A stretch of DNA of 64,000 nucleotides. Origin: Bostrychus sinensis (taxonomy: Eukaryota; Chordata; Actinopteri; Gobiiformes; Eleotridae). The stretch covers positions 13,979,729 through 14,043,728 of the forward strand of contig CM036248.1 in assembly GCA_020698575.1 (NCBI GenBank). The letters run 5' to 3'. The notes beneath the pieces were generated by a model, which was not told the origin of the DNA, did not search any database, and worked only from the letters and a program-made list of their open reading frames with translations. The first letter of the stretch is position 1. Each line of letters opens with the position of its first letter. Of this stretch, positions 1 to 9,663 are shown piece after piece. Position numbers and translations under genes: made by a program.

Positions 1-805
1 ACACCGGACACGCCACCTCCCATTTCCACATTTCCCCTTCATGGTCACGGAGCCCTTTTACTATTCACAAATGGAGCACTGATTGCACCCTACCTCTGCC
101 CTGCTATAGATTAATCACACGTAGATGCAAGCCGCCGGGCACAAATCAAAGAGCGAGGGGAGCTGAGTGCCAGTAGCGGGACAGCGACAGTGGTGATTAT
201 CCCAAAGGAAGAATCCGTTGTTAGTATTTACTCTGCCACTCCACCTTTCTGATGTTTTGACACCAGCGGCCTCTGGGAAGTCAGAGCATTTGTCAAGAAG
301 TGCTCGGAGGGAGAGAGCTGAAGGTGACCAAAGATAAATGCATCATTAGGCCAGTTCAAATTAGTGAAGGAAAACTCAAGAGAGAGGGGAGTGGGATAAA
401 GTTAGTCGAAAACAATGGAGACAAATTAATTTCACAGAAACAGAGAAAAAAGCTCTTAAATGTTTTGTATGATGGCATTTTAGTACAAAATGAAAAAAAT
501 AGTGTGGAGTTAATGGCAACAGAGCTGTTGATTGGTCAGTGATTCCTGGAATGGGCGGGGGTTTGTGCATGTTTTGAGGGCTCAGAACAGCTATGCCAGA
601 GAATACACGATCACTTAACGATTACTAACTCATTGCCATTTTTGGCATGGCATGTCACACACTGATTGATCAGGTGACCTTCAGCTGTTTATTTAATGCC
701 AGTGACTTCCTGTTTCCTGTAAATTCAAACTGCTGAAGGTGTTTGGATGAACTCTGAAATGTCTTTAAGGAAAAACAGACTTAATGTCCAGTAGATTTAG
801 AGGTT
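1..805. other. Single-copy sequence, no gene seen
   Basis: No coding frame here looks real; the open frames at 300-570 lie on opposite strands and show no recognisable protein. The first 250 bases are complex and GC-balanced and could be conserved non-coding DNA. Around 528-600 is a short stretch resembling the minus-strand middle of the repeat family found complete at 24833-25375 and 58935-59345 (shared 'ttgattggtcagtg' and 'gtttgtg' words). Confidence 0.5.
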
Positions 806-868
806 GTTTTTTTTTTTTGTTGTTGTTATTTTGTTTTGTGTGTGTGTGTGTATTTGTCAACCTGGATG

Positions 869-912
<44 letters not shown>
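806..912. repeat. T-rich, (TG)n and 40-base poly(A) tract
   Basis: A T-rich run is followed by a short (TG)n stretch (about 837-851) and then 40 uninterrupted A from 873 to 912. A poly(A) run this long may be the tail of an old retroelement, but no body was recognised to its left. It will be length-variable and error-prone in sequencing. Confidence 0.9.
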
Positions 913-914
<2 letters not shown>

Positions 915-977
915 TACATAGATTAATTACTAACTTATACATGAATGAAGAAAAATACTCCAAAACTCCAGGAATGT

Positions 978-1014
978 TATTTATTTATTTTTATTTATTT
1001 ATTTATTTATTTTT
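978..1014. repeat. (TTTA)n microsatellite
   Basis: Imperfect tandem ttta units directly visible. Confidence 0.85.
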
Positions 1015-1089
1015 GTTAATGAAGAAACAACATAACATGGTAGAAAGCTTAAATGTAAATTTTGCATATCATAGTCTCTTTAAGATATA

Positions 1090-1240
1090 TATTATCTTTA
1101 ACTTTAACTTTTATTAGGCAGGACAGTACAGATATGACAGGAAATCATTGGCGAGTGAGCAGAGAGACAAATTTGGTCAACTGTTGGAGTCCAGACTCAA
1201 ACCCACAACCTCAAGATGAGCTGTAGTCACCAACGGTGCA
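1090..1240 (-). mobile_element. Short interspersed repeat, SINE-like, reverse orientation
   Basis: The stretch beginning 'ttattaggcaggacagtac' and running through 'gacaggaaatcattggcgag' to 'ctcaaacccacaacctc' resembles a very common fish interspersed repeat read backwards. The complement of 'actcaaacccacaa' falls where a tRNA-type B box would be. The identification is from memory; another repeat class is possible. Confidence 0.5.
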
Positions 1241-1654
1241 AAAGGTAACTTATTAAAAAGGCAATTTTAATATTTTCTGAACAAATACAATTTCTTGCCT
1301 TTTCCTATCAAATGGGTTCATAGTTTGAGGTAAGGAAAAAAATATTAGTAGTAGTACAGAAACAGAAGGTAGACTGTTTAGGGTTTAGTAAGTGAACAAT
1401 TTTTTACATGCAAGTTATAAATTATAAAGCTCTTATTTACCATTTCATTTTGAAATGATAATGATAAAAAGCTGACAGGCTTTCACTTAAAGAAACTGCT
1501 TAAACCATTTACCTATCAATACCTAGTCCTTTCATTTACAACATATAAAAGCAGGGGTTATTATTTGAGGGTAACTTTCCATCTGAGATATTATTTACAA
1601 TATAAAAAATGCCACATAACCTTAAAGTAACAGTGAGTGCTTTTTAAAGTGTTG

Positions 1655-1706
1655 CAGTGAAGTATCAATAAAAAAAAAAATAAATAAATAAAAAAAAAAA
1701 AAAAAA
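1655..1706. repeat. A-rich low-complexity tract
   Basis: Runs of A broken by 'taaataaataaa'. It borders the complex block at 1707-2170. Confidence 0.9.
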
Positions 1707-2170
1707 TGAAAGGACTTAAGATCTTTTATCTCGCCATGAGGGAGCGAAAATATATCACCGTCAGGCGCTGGGCCTTTGATGTCAAAATAAAAAAAAAGGA
1801 GAATCTGTCATATTATATGGTCATAAGGGTTTATGATCTAACGCGGTGCTCTCTTAGCACATCCTATATCACAAGGGGCTTTGATGTCTTGCCAATTTGC
1901 TGAGCTGAACATCCGCATTAGCCGCTCCTAATGAGGATGGTGAAGTGTGTACGCTGTTTATCTGACAGTCAGGGCGCTTGTCATCGTTTAGCCATTTTAG
2001 CTCAGCCGAGTGTGGTGACATTTCTGCATTTCCTTTCCTCTGGCTCCTCTCTGCGCTGGTAATTGCGGTCTTATATAAAAAAAGCCACACTGAATTTAAA
2101 AAGGTAGGGCCCCAGAATAAGTAAACACCGATATGAATGCTGGGATCCAATTGAAAAACGCATGAAACAT
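1707..2170. promoter_or_regulatory. Candidate conserved non-coding block with two TCF/LEF-like sites
   Basis: The sequence is complex, repeat-free and contains the identical decamer ctttgatgtc twice, at 1774-1783 and 1879-1888, 105 bases apart. CTTTGAT is the core bound by TCF/LEF HMG-box factors. GC content rises after 1890. The overlapping open frames (1706-1903 plus, 1869-2150 minus) have no recognisable protein. Regulatory function is inference; without cross-species comparison it may be chance. Confidence 0.3.
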
Positions 2171-2350
2171 TTATAGGGACAAAAAATTAGCCGATGTGTT
2201 ATTAAGGGCAGACAGGGATCTTTAGATTAAGGAGGATGTTGACATAGAAGATCTCTCAAGCTCCATTAGAGGATGATGTAACAGAAGTAGCTGAGTAACT
2301 GAGGTGGAAAAAATATGCAAAATCTGTATTGTTATATTACTCAAGTTGAA

Positions 2351-2351
<1 letters not shown>

Positions 2352-2404
<53 letters not shown>

Positions 2405-2712
2405 CATCAGTCTTATAATGCGCTTTTCCCGGCACTCAAAGTTGCTTTACATTTTGGTGCATTATTCATTCACTCCTCAGTCACACTCGGTGGTGGTGAG
2501 CTACTTCTGTATCCACAGCTGCCCTGGGACAGACTGACAGAGACGTGGCTGCTACTCCAACCACCACCAAACACAATCACACTAACCTATTCATGGTGGG
2601 TTTAGAGTCTTGCCCAAGGACACAAGGGCAGTATGCAATGCTGTTAGCAGAGATCAATCCAATAACCTTCCAGTTAGTGGGCAAACAGCTCAACCTACTG
2701 AGCCATTGCTGT
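2352..2712 (-). mobile_element. tRNA-derived SINE with (ATT)n tail, reverse orientation
   Basis: Read on the minus strand this has a tRNA-like head ('ggctcagtaggttgagctg', B-box region near 'ttggattgatctctgc'), the word 'gtccttgggcaagac', and a 3' end 'ggaaaagcgcattataag' followed by an (ATT)n tract of about 50 bases (2352-2403). This is the layout of a common fish SINE. Related copies lie at 13428-13690, 23262-23396, 54786-54960 and 63868-64000. Not coding; the isoleucine-run frames across it are the microsatellite. Confidence 0.75.
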
Positions 2713-3236
2713 GTAGAAGTAAAAGTACTTACTGCCACTACCACTACTAGTGCTTCCACAATAAATACTATTGCCACTGCTGCTAATGCTACTATGGGTA
2801 CTTCTTCTAGTATCATTACTACTTGTGCTACTTCTTTCCTTTTGCCTGTTTCCTTCTGGGGTCAACAGGAAATGGTCAGCCTCCTAGTCTGCAGGGATTT
2901 GCATATTGTTTTTGCATTTTAAGCTGGATGCCCTTCCTGACACAACCTTCTCATTTATACAAGCTTGGGACAGATGCAAAGAAAACACTGGTTTGTGACT
3001 GAATTCTACTACTGCTACTTGTGCTTATACTACTAGAACTACTCCCTTTGCCGTGGAGGAAAAAAAAAAAAAAGTTTACTGGTTTGAGATTTTTTTAAAA
3101 TGCATTAAAGTAACACTTCGTCTAAACTTTGTAAATGTATGTTCAAGGAAATGTACTCAGATAGTAGATACATAGCTTGAGCTATATTAGTCAACAACTT
3201 GAGTAAAAGTATATTACAGTTTCTTTCCACCTCTGG
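2713..3236. mobile_element. Possible hAT-like short element, interrupted by a LINE-tail repeat
   Basis: The left part carries 'aagtaaaagtacttac' and the right part ends 'ttgagtaaaagtatattaca...ctttccacctctgg'. These match the ends of the better preserved element at 16268-16834 (start caatggtggaa, end ttccaccactg). The left terminus is not clean and no target duplication is visible, so the boundaries are approximate. Confidence 0.4.
2830..3014 (-). mobile_element. LINE-tail short repeat flanked by an 11-bp direct repeat
   Basis: One of at least eleven copies in the window of a ~150-bp repeat. Read on the minus strand it runs from 'cttgtataaatgag', through 'caggaagggcatcc' and 'atgcaaatccctgc', to a 3' end like 'gaccccagaaggaaac'. 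The 11-mer ctacttgtgct is present at 2819-2829 and 3015-3025 on either side, which fits a target-site duplication from retrotransposition. The 3' end resembles the end of fish non-LTR LINEs. Confidence 0.65.
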
Positions 3237-3706
3237 AGTTGTCTTAGCAATAATTTTCTTAACAGTTTTTAGGAGATTCTTTGTTGCGGAAAAGCTCGCA
3301 GTGCATGAATTGTGAATGGAAATGAGATTTGAGTGTATCCTGTCCGACTCTACGCTGCGTGATTCTCAATAAACACTATAGGGCTCTCCTCATTTCATGC
3401 TTCCCAATGTGGAGCGGCAGACAGCGGCGCCACAGCCAGCAATCACAAATTCAAATGAAAAGGCAACAAGGGGAGAGGGAGGAGGAATGTCTGTCTTTTC
3501 TCAGCCTTGTTTAATTTGCCGCCTCCTGGGCCAGTGAAACGTGCCTCTGCTGTGCTGTTGTCTGAATGTGCATGTGCTGATATCTCGCATTTATTCAGAA
3601 CTGGGAAGGAGAAGAGGTCAGACGCTGAGCAGCCAAATAAACTTAAAAAATAACTGGATTTTTGAACCAGCTAAAGTTTCTTAGCCATTTTATATGGTAG
3701 TTTCTA
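3237..3706. other. Single-copy block; right end repeated at 5.4 kb
   Basis: Complex sequence without a recognisable gene. The last ~70 bases (3598-3668, 'ggaaggagaagaggtcagac...ccaaataaac') recur in the same orientation at 5376-5455. The 14-mer ctcgcatttattca at about 3585-3598 recurs on the opposite strand near 5313-5328. Confidence 0.5.
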
Positions 3707-4632
3707 TACACCAATCAGGCATAATATTATAACCACTCAGAGACGTCCGGTAGGCAAGGATGCTTACCTGTACAATAGTGAACAAGCAGTTTTAGCAACA
3801 GATGACAAGCCACTGAAGTGACGCTACCTCACAATTCTCCAAAAAGAGGCCTATCATGAGAGAAGTATAACCAATTATAGCCATTTTAAAGTTTTAATCA
3901 TTTAAAATGCACCAGCATACAGGAAATCACATATGTTTCATTCAAAGTTGGCTGGGGACCCCCCTGCCTTATTTTGTCCCACATTCACCGCGTCTGTTAT
4001 ATGCAGTACGGGATATGAGGAAAAAAGAGAGTTTATAATAATGCTTAGATATATTTGATCAAATGCCTCTTGTTGCTTTTGGTTTGAAGTGGGATTTACA
4101 AAAAAAAAAAAAAAAAAATTGACTTTGTAGGGCTTCAGTTGTCCCTCTCGCCTAGGGCCCCTATAGTGTTTAGAAAGGGCTCTGTAACCACTGACAAGTG
4201 ATGTGAATAACACACATTATCTCTTCATCATGGCACCTGTCAGTGGGTGGGATATACTAGGCAGCAAGTGAACATTTTGTCCCCAACGTTGATGTGTTAG
4301 AAACAGAAAAAAATGGGCAAACGTAGGGATTTGAGTTTGACAGGGGTCAAATTGTGAATGTTTGACGACTCCTGTAGGGCATTCTCTGCAAGAGTCAGTT
4401 TCAAAAGTGGTCCAAGGAAGGAACAGTGGTAAACCAGCGACAGGTGATCCATGCAGAGAGTGAAGGCTGGACTGTGTGGTCTGATCCAGGTGAGCTTCTG
4501 TAACTCAAACTGATGATGTTGGTTCTGATAGAAAACTGTCAGAAGCATTCTGTTGAGTATGGGGCTGTATATTAGGCAGGCGGCCACAACGCAACATTCA
4601 GACCACCAATAACAGGCAGGGGTCATATCATA
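3707..4632 (+). mobile_element. Tc1-like transposon remnant
   Basis: The left end 'caccaatcaggcataatatt' matches the inverted terminal repeat of a widespread fish Tc1-like family. Family-specific text resumes at about 4196 ('gtgaataacacacattatct', 'gtcagtgggtgggatatac') and continues into the transposase start region near 4314 (atgggcaaacgtagggattt, giving MGKRRDL) and 'caaaagtggtccaaggaagg'. About 430 bases (roughly 3765-4195) do not fit and may be an insertion, with a poly(A) run at 4100-4118. The frame is broken by indels and most of the transposase is missing, so the copy is dead. A second remnant is at 54457-54785 in the other orientation. Confidence 0.8.
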
Positions 4633-5240
4633 ATGCAAGGCCTAATCAGTGTATTTAACACAACATCTCTATTTCTCAAATTACTTAAATTATCAGATCT
4701 AGTTGCTTTTCAAACTACACAATTATTATTTATTACCAAAAATGTCAAGTCTGTGGACGTGGGGACAACAAGGAAAAGTTTTTGTGTCTCAGTATGTGGG
4801 CTATGGAACAGTTTGCCTGTGGAGTTAAAAAATGTGTGTACAAAGTGTGTAAAAAAAAAAAATAATAAAAGGAAATATAAAGAATATGAGGTTAGTATGA
4901 AATAATATTGTACTATGTACTGATAAAAGGTTATAAGTACGGGTATATTATTAATAATACAGGGCATATTGGATTGTACAGTAGTATCATACATTTTTTA
5001 TGTTTAATTACTCAGGGAATGGGATGTAAATACACAATATAATTTATGTTGTACTGTGAAAAGGGTTGGGACTAAATAAGTTTATACTCCACCCTCTCCT
5101 TTTCAAATGTGTATTTTTATGTATGTAATAACATATGTATTAACATTCAGTGTTGTTTTCTTTAGGTGCCTTGTGTTTACGGGAAAACACTATTTATGTT
5201 TTAGCTGCATGTTCGAAATAAAACACAAGCAAACAAACAA
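4633..5240 (+). mobile_element. Non-LTR LINE, 3' end of reverse-transcriptase ORF plus 3' UTR
   Basis: The frame from 4633 to 4905 includes RKSFCVSVCGLWNSLPVEL followed by a lysine-rich stretch. The SxxG..LWNSLP pattern is typical of the extreme C terminus of fish non-LTR reverse-transcriptase ORFs. An AT-rich 3' UTR follows, ending in 'aataaaacacaagcaaacaa'. The copy is 5'-truncated and abuts the Tc1 remnant directly. The clade (CR1/L2/Rex-like) cannot be fixed from this fragment. Confidence 0.7.
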
Positions 5241-6430
5241 ACATTGTTAATATTTTCATGCTACCTTTCATCCATGTTATAGGTCAACTGGTGAATGTAA
5301 CATGCCCACAGTGAATAAATGCGAGAGCAAGCTGAATGCTTCTGCTTTAGTGTGTGTCTCATTTTAAAATTCTAAACTCGGAAGGAGAGGAGGCCAGAAG
5401 CTGAGGAACCAAATAAAGGAAGACAAATTGAATAAACTTGGATTTTTTACCTCAAGCGTTGTGGTGAAGTTTGAGCAGACCCACACTCCCCAACACACGG
5501 AGCACTGTGTGTTAATGCCTGAAGCTCTCCAGCCGTGCAGCCTCCTCCTCAGGGGATGCAGCCCGATAACACAAACAAACTCCTAGACCGCACTCCCAAC
5601 GGACTCCCAAACAAAAGACAAGGTTTTATCTGCCTTTATCTCATTAAACACTCTATAACTTGCCTAATTATTTATGAAGGGATTTGGAGGAGTAACCCAA
5701 CAAAGGTTTATCAATAGGTTGGGGCTCAGAGTTTGTTCACATTCAAACATGTTGGATGCGTGTGCGATACGCTGCAGTCGAGACTTAAGAATGGGTTTTT
5801 AATTAGGAAGTGTATACGGGTTCTGGTTAATCAGATATGGAAATGGATTAGGCAACAAAAGCAGGATTTAAATACTTAATTTCCATCCATCATCTAACCC
5901 CCTCTCGTCCCCAAGGCATAACAGCGTCAATGGCCCTTCTACAGTAGTGCTCTACCAATGTTGATGGAGCTCTTCAGTATAGTGACGCACTGCCATAGAC
6001 CCCAGAGGTAATTCACTAACAATGCAATGTATGTATGTTTGTGTCGATATTAAATTTTGATGCGTGTCCATTAACGCAGTGGAAGGTTGACTTTTTTATG
6101 AAAAAGCTGATCTAGGAATCATGCAAAAAATGTTTTCCAGAAGTGTACAAACTGAGCAAGATGAAAGAGCATAATGTTTGATTGCAAAAAAGTATAAGAA
6201 GCCTTTATTTCATGTGGCTATATGATTATAAAATCTTTGAAAAACAGCGTGCTGCTTTGTATACTTCAGGTAAATGAAGGGTGCCTTGTTTTTTTTGTTC
6301 CAGAGCACCAAAGGGCACCTTCAATACAGAATTATTATTTGAGAAAAACTACCTGAGCACTGTGGGCTTCTTCTTCTTTGGATTAATGTTTATTTTTGGA
6401 ATGTATTGGGATTTATGATGTAATTTATTT
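5241..6430. other. Single-copy sequence, no gene seen
   Basis: Contains the second copy of the 3.6-kb sequence (5376-5455). The stretch around 5500-5700 is GC-balanced and complex ('cctcctcctcaggggatgca') and might be conserved non-coding DNA, but nothing specific is recognisable. The rest is AT-rich. Confidence 0.5.
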
Positions 6431-7145
6431 ATTAGGTTTATTTGTTAGAGACACAAAAAACATAGACAAACTGTAAAACAGCAGTCCCAAGCATGTATCA
6501 TAATGCTTTTAGCAAGAGCTAATTTGCAGCATTTGTCCCTAGATGTTTTTTTTTTTTTTTTTTTTTTTTTTTGCATGGTACAAATTAAAACACAGAGAAA
6601 AAGTAAACAGAGTGATGTTAAAAGATAACAATGATGACCAAGACACACAGACACTAAATAAAAACAACAGAGAGACAAAGACTCATGACAACTGAGCACA
6701 TTAAACATGAGCACAGTGCTGTTGCTGACACAGCCAAGATTTAATTTGTTTTTTAAAAATGCTAAATCTGGTCACAGACTTCAGATTAATAGGAAGCAAA
6801 TTCCAAAGTCTAGCACCTCTCACAGAAAATGCAGTTCGGGCAAAAGAGGTTTTGTGAAAAGGCACCTTGCAGTCTCCACTTGAGGCTGCTCTGGTGGATC
6901 TGCTGCAGCTCTGCAGTTTGCTTACACAGTTACTCAGTGGTTTGGTCTAAAACCTTCAAGGCCCAGTTGTAAAGGCTTTCAAATGGTTTGAGTGTGGCCT
7001 GGTTTGTCTGTGACCAGTCAGTAGCTCCAGGACAGATGAGAGAAGATCATTGAGTTTAAAGATATCTGTGCACATTCAACAGTCAAGCATTTTCTTATTA
7101 TCTTAAAGCAGTTAATGTTAGACCTGACAATTTTACCAGTTTTTT
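6431..7145 (-). mobile_element. Non-LTR LINE, C-terminal reverse-transcriptase ORF and 3' UTR
   Basis: Minus-strand translation from about 7028 reads GATDWSQTNQATLKPFESL then YNWALKVLDQT. After a frameshift near 6940 it continues through KTSFARTAFSVRGARLWNL to a TAA stop at 6703-6701. Both segments match the end of a common fish LINE ORF ('ESLYxxALKVLD' and 'FSVRGARLWN'). The 3' UTR extends left to about 6431 and includes a 27-base T run (6546-6572; A-rich on the element strand). The copy is 5'-truncated and inactive. It differs in sequence from the LINE at 4633-5240. Confidence 0.8.
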
Positions 7146-7309
7146 TTTTTTATTATTTAACTGAGAATCCACAATTATTCTAAGATATTTTTCTTCTGAT
7201 ACCTGTTTGATAGATTCTCAATTTTTATGAACCTGCAGGGAGTTTGTTGGGGATATTTTTTATTTTATTGTAGTTTTTTTATGGAGAAACCGATACACTT
7301 AGTTTTCTT

Positions 7310-7945
7310 TGTATTAAGAGATATGGGAAAAACATGCAATATTTGAAAAGTATGTCTAATATTGCAATAAATTATATTTTTGCAATATTTTAAAATAAAG
7401 CCTACTTTTCTGACACAGTAAGTCAAATTCACTGGAAACTAAATTGTAAGTTCCTGTATTCAGAAGTGAACAGCGTCAACATCAAAACTTAACACAGACT
7501 AAACCAGGACTAAAACTAGGCCGGCTTTGTGGCATTGTGGTTAGCGCCCCTGCCTCACAGCAAGAAGGTCCTGGGTTCAATTTCCAGATCAGGTGGGGCC
7601 TTTTTGTGTGGCGTTTGCATGTTCTCCCTGTGTCTGCGTAGGTTTCCTCCAGTTTCTCCTTCCACTAGAAACATGTACAATAGGTCCCCAAACAATTGTG
7701 ACTAAATTAAGGAAATTACCACTGAAACTGCACTTTTTAAACATTTGTATTTAATCACAATATGGTTTTTTTTGTTGTTTTTTTTTTTTAAAGGCTCTGG
7801 TAGGAAAATGATTCTTCAGTGTAAATCTCTGTCAGATGGAAGACAATAGCGTTATTGCAATATATTAGATTCTTGTGGTACGGATATTGCATTTGATGAT
7901 ATTGCGATAATAATAATTCAGTGAAATACGTATTCTGTAGCCCTA
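7310..7945. mobile_element. hAT-like non-autonomous element, split by a SINE head
   Basis: The two outer parts match the element at 24230-24623: left 'ttgcaatattttaaaataaa' and 'cctacttttctgacac', right 'attaaggaaattaccactga' through 'tacggatattgcatttgatg' to the terminus 'ctgtagccctag' (complement begins TAGGGCTACAG). Between them (about 7517-7700) is the tRNA-like head of a SINE. The left terminus is degraded, so no target duplication can be claimed. Confidence 0.6.
7517..7710 (+). mobile_element. tRNA-headed SINE, 5' part
   Basis: 'ttgtggttagcgcccctgcc' fits a tRNA A-box region and 'cctgggttcaatttcc' a B box. 'tttgcatgttctccctgtgt' follows, as in a very common fish repeat. The 3' half is missing here but a matching 3' half lies at 7946-8066, beyond the right half of the hAT-like element. 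It is not a functional tRNA gene; the two boxes are too diverged. Confidence 0.75.
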
Positions 7946-8066
7946 GTCTAAATTTCCCAGAGTGAATGAATTTGAAGGGGCAACAGTTGTCGTCATTGTT
8001 TCTCTGTGTGAGCCCTCTGACTAACTGGACTTATTCCAGGGTGTACCCCACCTAAGGCCCTAGATG
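7946..8066 (+). mobile_element. SINE 3' part
   Basis: 'gtctaaatttcccagagtga' to 'ccagggtgtaccccacctaa' matches the 3' half of the SINE whose head is at 7517. Similar 3' halves are at 16168-16267 plus 16835-16930, 19439-19573, and 30212-30430. Confidence 0.7.
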
Positions 8067-8970
8067 CTTGAAAAGTTTTAAATAAAGTATCTGAAAAGTA
8101 AAAACGCAAGAAAACATAAAAACACCTTTCAAAACTGATGCATCACCCAGGCGCAGATGGGACACTGACCCAACACTTAATCATGCACCAGAAGAGAGGG
8201 TTATGATTGCAAACAGAGTTAAATTTGCAAAGCTCGAGTCACATCTGTCCAGAGAAACACGGTTCTGTTTTATAATTCAAAGATGATATTTTCCCATTAC
8301 AATGCGCGTCATCATCCCTCTCTGGCCTCCTCTTCCTCCTCCTGCCTTTTCTACTTGTTACATATTCAGCCAGCAGAGCCCTCCACTGCCTTCCCCCCGC
8401 TAACCCCATGCCTTTCAATCTGCCCATCGTAACAGTTGAGCTTTGATCTTCTCACCCAGGCCTACTCGTTCAAGCCCTGCAGCATCCTTTGGCTCCCTCC
8501 CCGTAACTCTACTCATGTTTAATACCTCCCAGATCCATCTCCATCCTCGTACACCTCGCTTATTCCTCCTCTTTGCCATCGCTCCATCTTCCACTTTTTT
8601 TTCTCTTTTTTTCTTCGACCTGCTTTGACTGATTGGCTATCGCTCCCAAGGTACTTATTAGAGCATTGCTTTTAATTACAGTTTGCGCATTGATCAATTG
8701 TTGCATTACGAGTCGGTCCCTGTTGGCCCGTTACCATGGTGATGGATCGGCCAATGGGAAAAGTATCGGCAGTGGTCATCCGTGACACTCAGGATGCAGA
8801 CTGCCAAAGCTCCAGGCAGACACGGCTCATCCATGATGTTGACAGTGTAGGGTAATAGAGAATGCACAGAGGTGTGTGAAAGTCTTACACTTTTTTAAAA
8901 AGACTGTGAGCAAAGAAATGTGTAACAATTTACAAAAATACACCCAAAAAAAGAAAAAGAAAAAATGCAC
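8067..8970. other. Single-copy block, candidate conserved non-coding DNA
   Basis: Complex sequence with pyrimidine-rich stretches at 8300-8400 and 8500-8620. At 8730-8743 gttaccatggtgat is close to an RFX X-box, followed at 8751 by ccaat. The overlapping open frames near 8239-8628 sit in low-complexity C/T-rich DNA and have no recognisable product. Confidence 0.4.
8730..8755. promoter_or_regulatory. RFX X-box-like motif with adjacent CCAAT
   Basis: gttaccatggtgat resembles the palindromic X-box consensus (GTTnCCATGGnAAC) and is followed 8 bases later by ccaat. It lies within a complex, repeat-free block. Functional status is inference. Confidence 0.3.
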
Positions 8971-8974
8971 ATAA

Positions 8975-9117
8975 ATGAGCATAGACCTCTGCCAAGGCTC
9001 TAGTCCTATCTTGCAACAATAAATGTATAGTGCCCAGACCTGGATTCTAGTTCAGGGGTTAATGCTTTTTTCACTAATGCTTTTTCCAAAAACCTTATAT
9101 CTCACAATGGTGAAGAA
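8975..9117. mobile_element. Fragment of an RTE/Rex-type LINE tail
   Basis: 'agacctctgccaaggctcta' and 'tatctcacaatggtgaagaa' are words of a common fish LINE 3' region. A similar fragment with a different word order precedes the related hAT-like element at 18343. Further pieces ('ctggattcacaccaga') are at about 9750-9850 and 43915-43960. Confidence 0.45.
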
Positions 9118-9655
9118 TAGAGGTTGGCTGTTATACTGGGACAGTTTTTGCATTCTTGGACTTTTGTGCTGATTTTTGGTCAGGCACATGTCCGGGCAAC
9201 CATGTGACTGAAGGATCCCAGCTTCCCCAACCAGCTTGTAGTAGTTTCAGCATCTTACACTGCACTTTGTAGGAAAATGTCCAAAATCTCTTTATCTCAG
9301 CCTGAAAAGCTCAAAAGAGCGTTAAAATAAATTTGCTGATTTCTCTAGCAGAGAACCTTGAAAAACTAAAAATGCATTTTGTAGCTCTCCACAAGCTCTA
9401 CTTGCACAGAGCGTTTGATTGAGATTGCCTAATTAAAAAATAAAATAAAATAAAAAATATTTAACTGTTCTCCCTGTCCAATTCTAGCATGTGTCTGTTT
9501 AATAAGCATGACTAAAACAAGTGGTTACATATTTCATAAAATAAAGAAAACTGGTCCTGCATATTGGTCCAAAAAAAATTTGCCGTGTTTATCTCTGAAT
9601 TTTAAAATTCAGTATTGGCATCGGCCATTGAAAAACCCATATTGGTCGACCTCTA
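9118..9655. mobile_element. hAT-like non-autonomous element, 538 bp, 7/8 target duplication
   Basis: The left end TAGAGGTTGGCTGTTATACTG and the right end ...ATTGGTCGACCTCTA are imperfect inverted repeats of a fish family starting TAGAGGTCGACC. Flanking octamers are gtgaagaa (9110-9117) and gtaaagaa (9656-9663), seven of eight identical, as hAT-superfamily insertions give. There is no transposase. A second, shorter copy is at 18343-18766. The open frame 9508-9702 crosses the element end and is spurious. Confidence 0.75.
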
Positions 9656-9663
9656 GTAAAGAA

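Noticed and set aside
2222..2605. Poly-tyrosine and poly-isoleucine frames
   Set aside because: They read through an (AAT)n microsatellite, the tail of a SINE.
7517..7710. tRNA gene
   Set aside because: A- and B-box-like words are present but diverged, there is no acceptor-stem pairing, and the sequence continues into a known SINE body.
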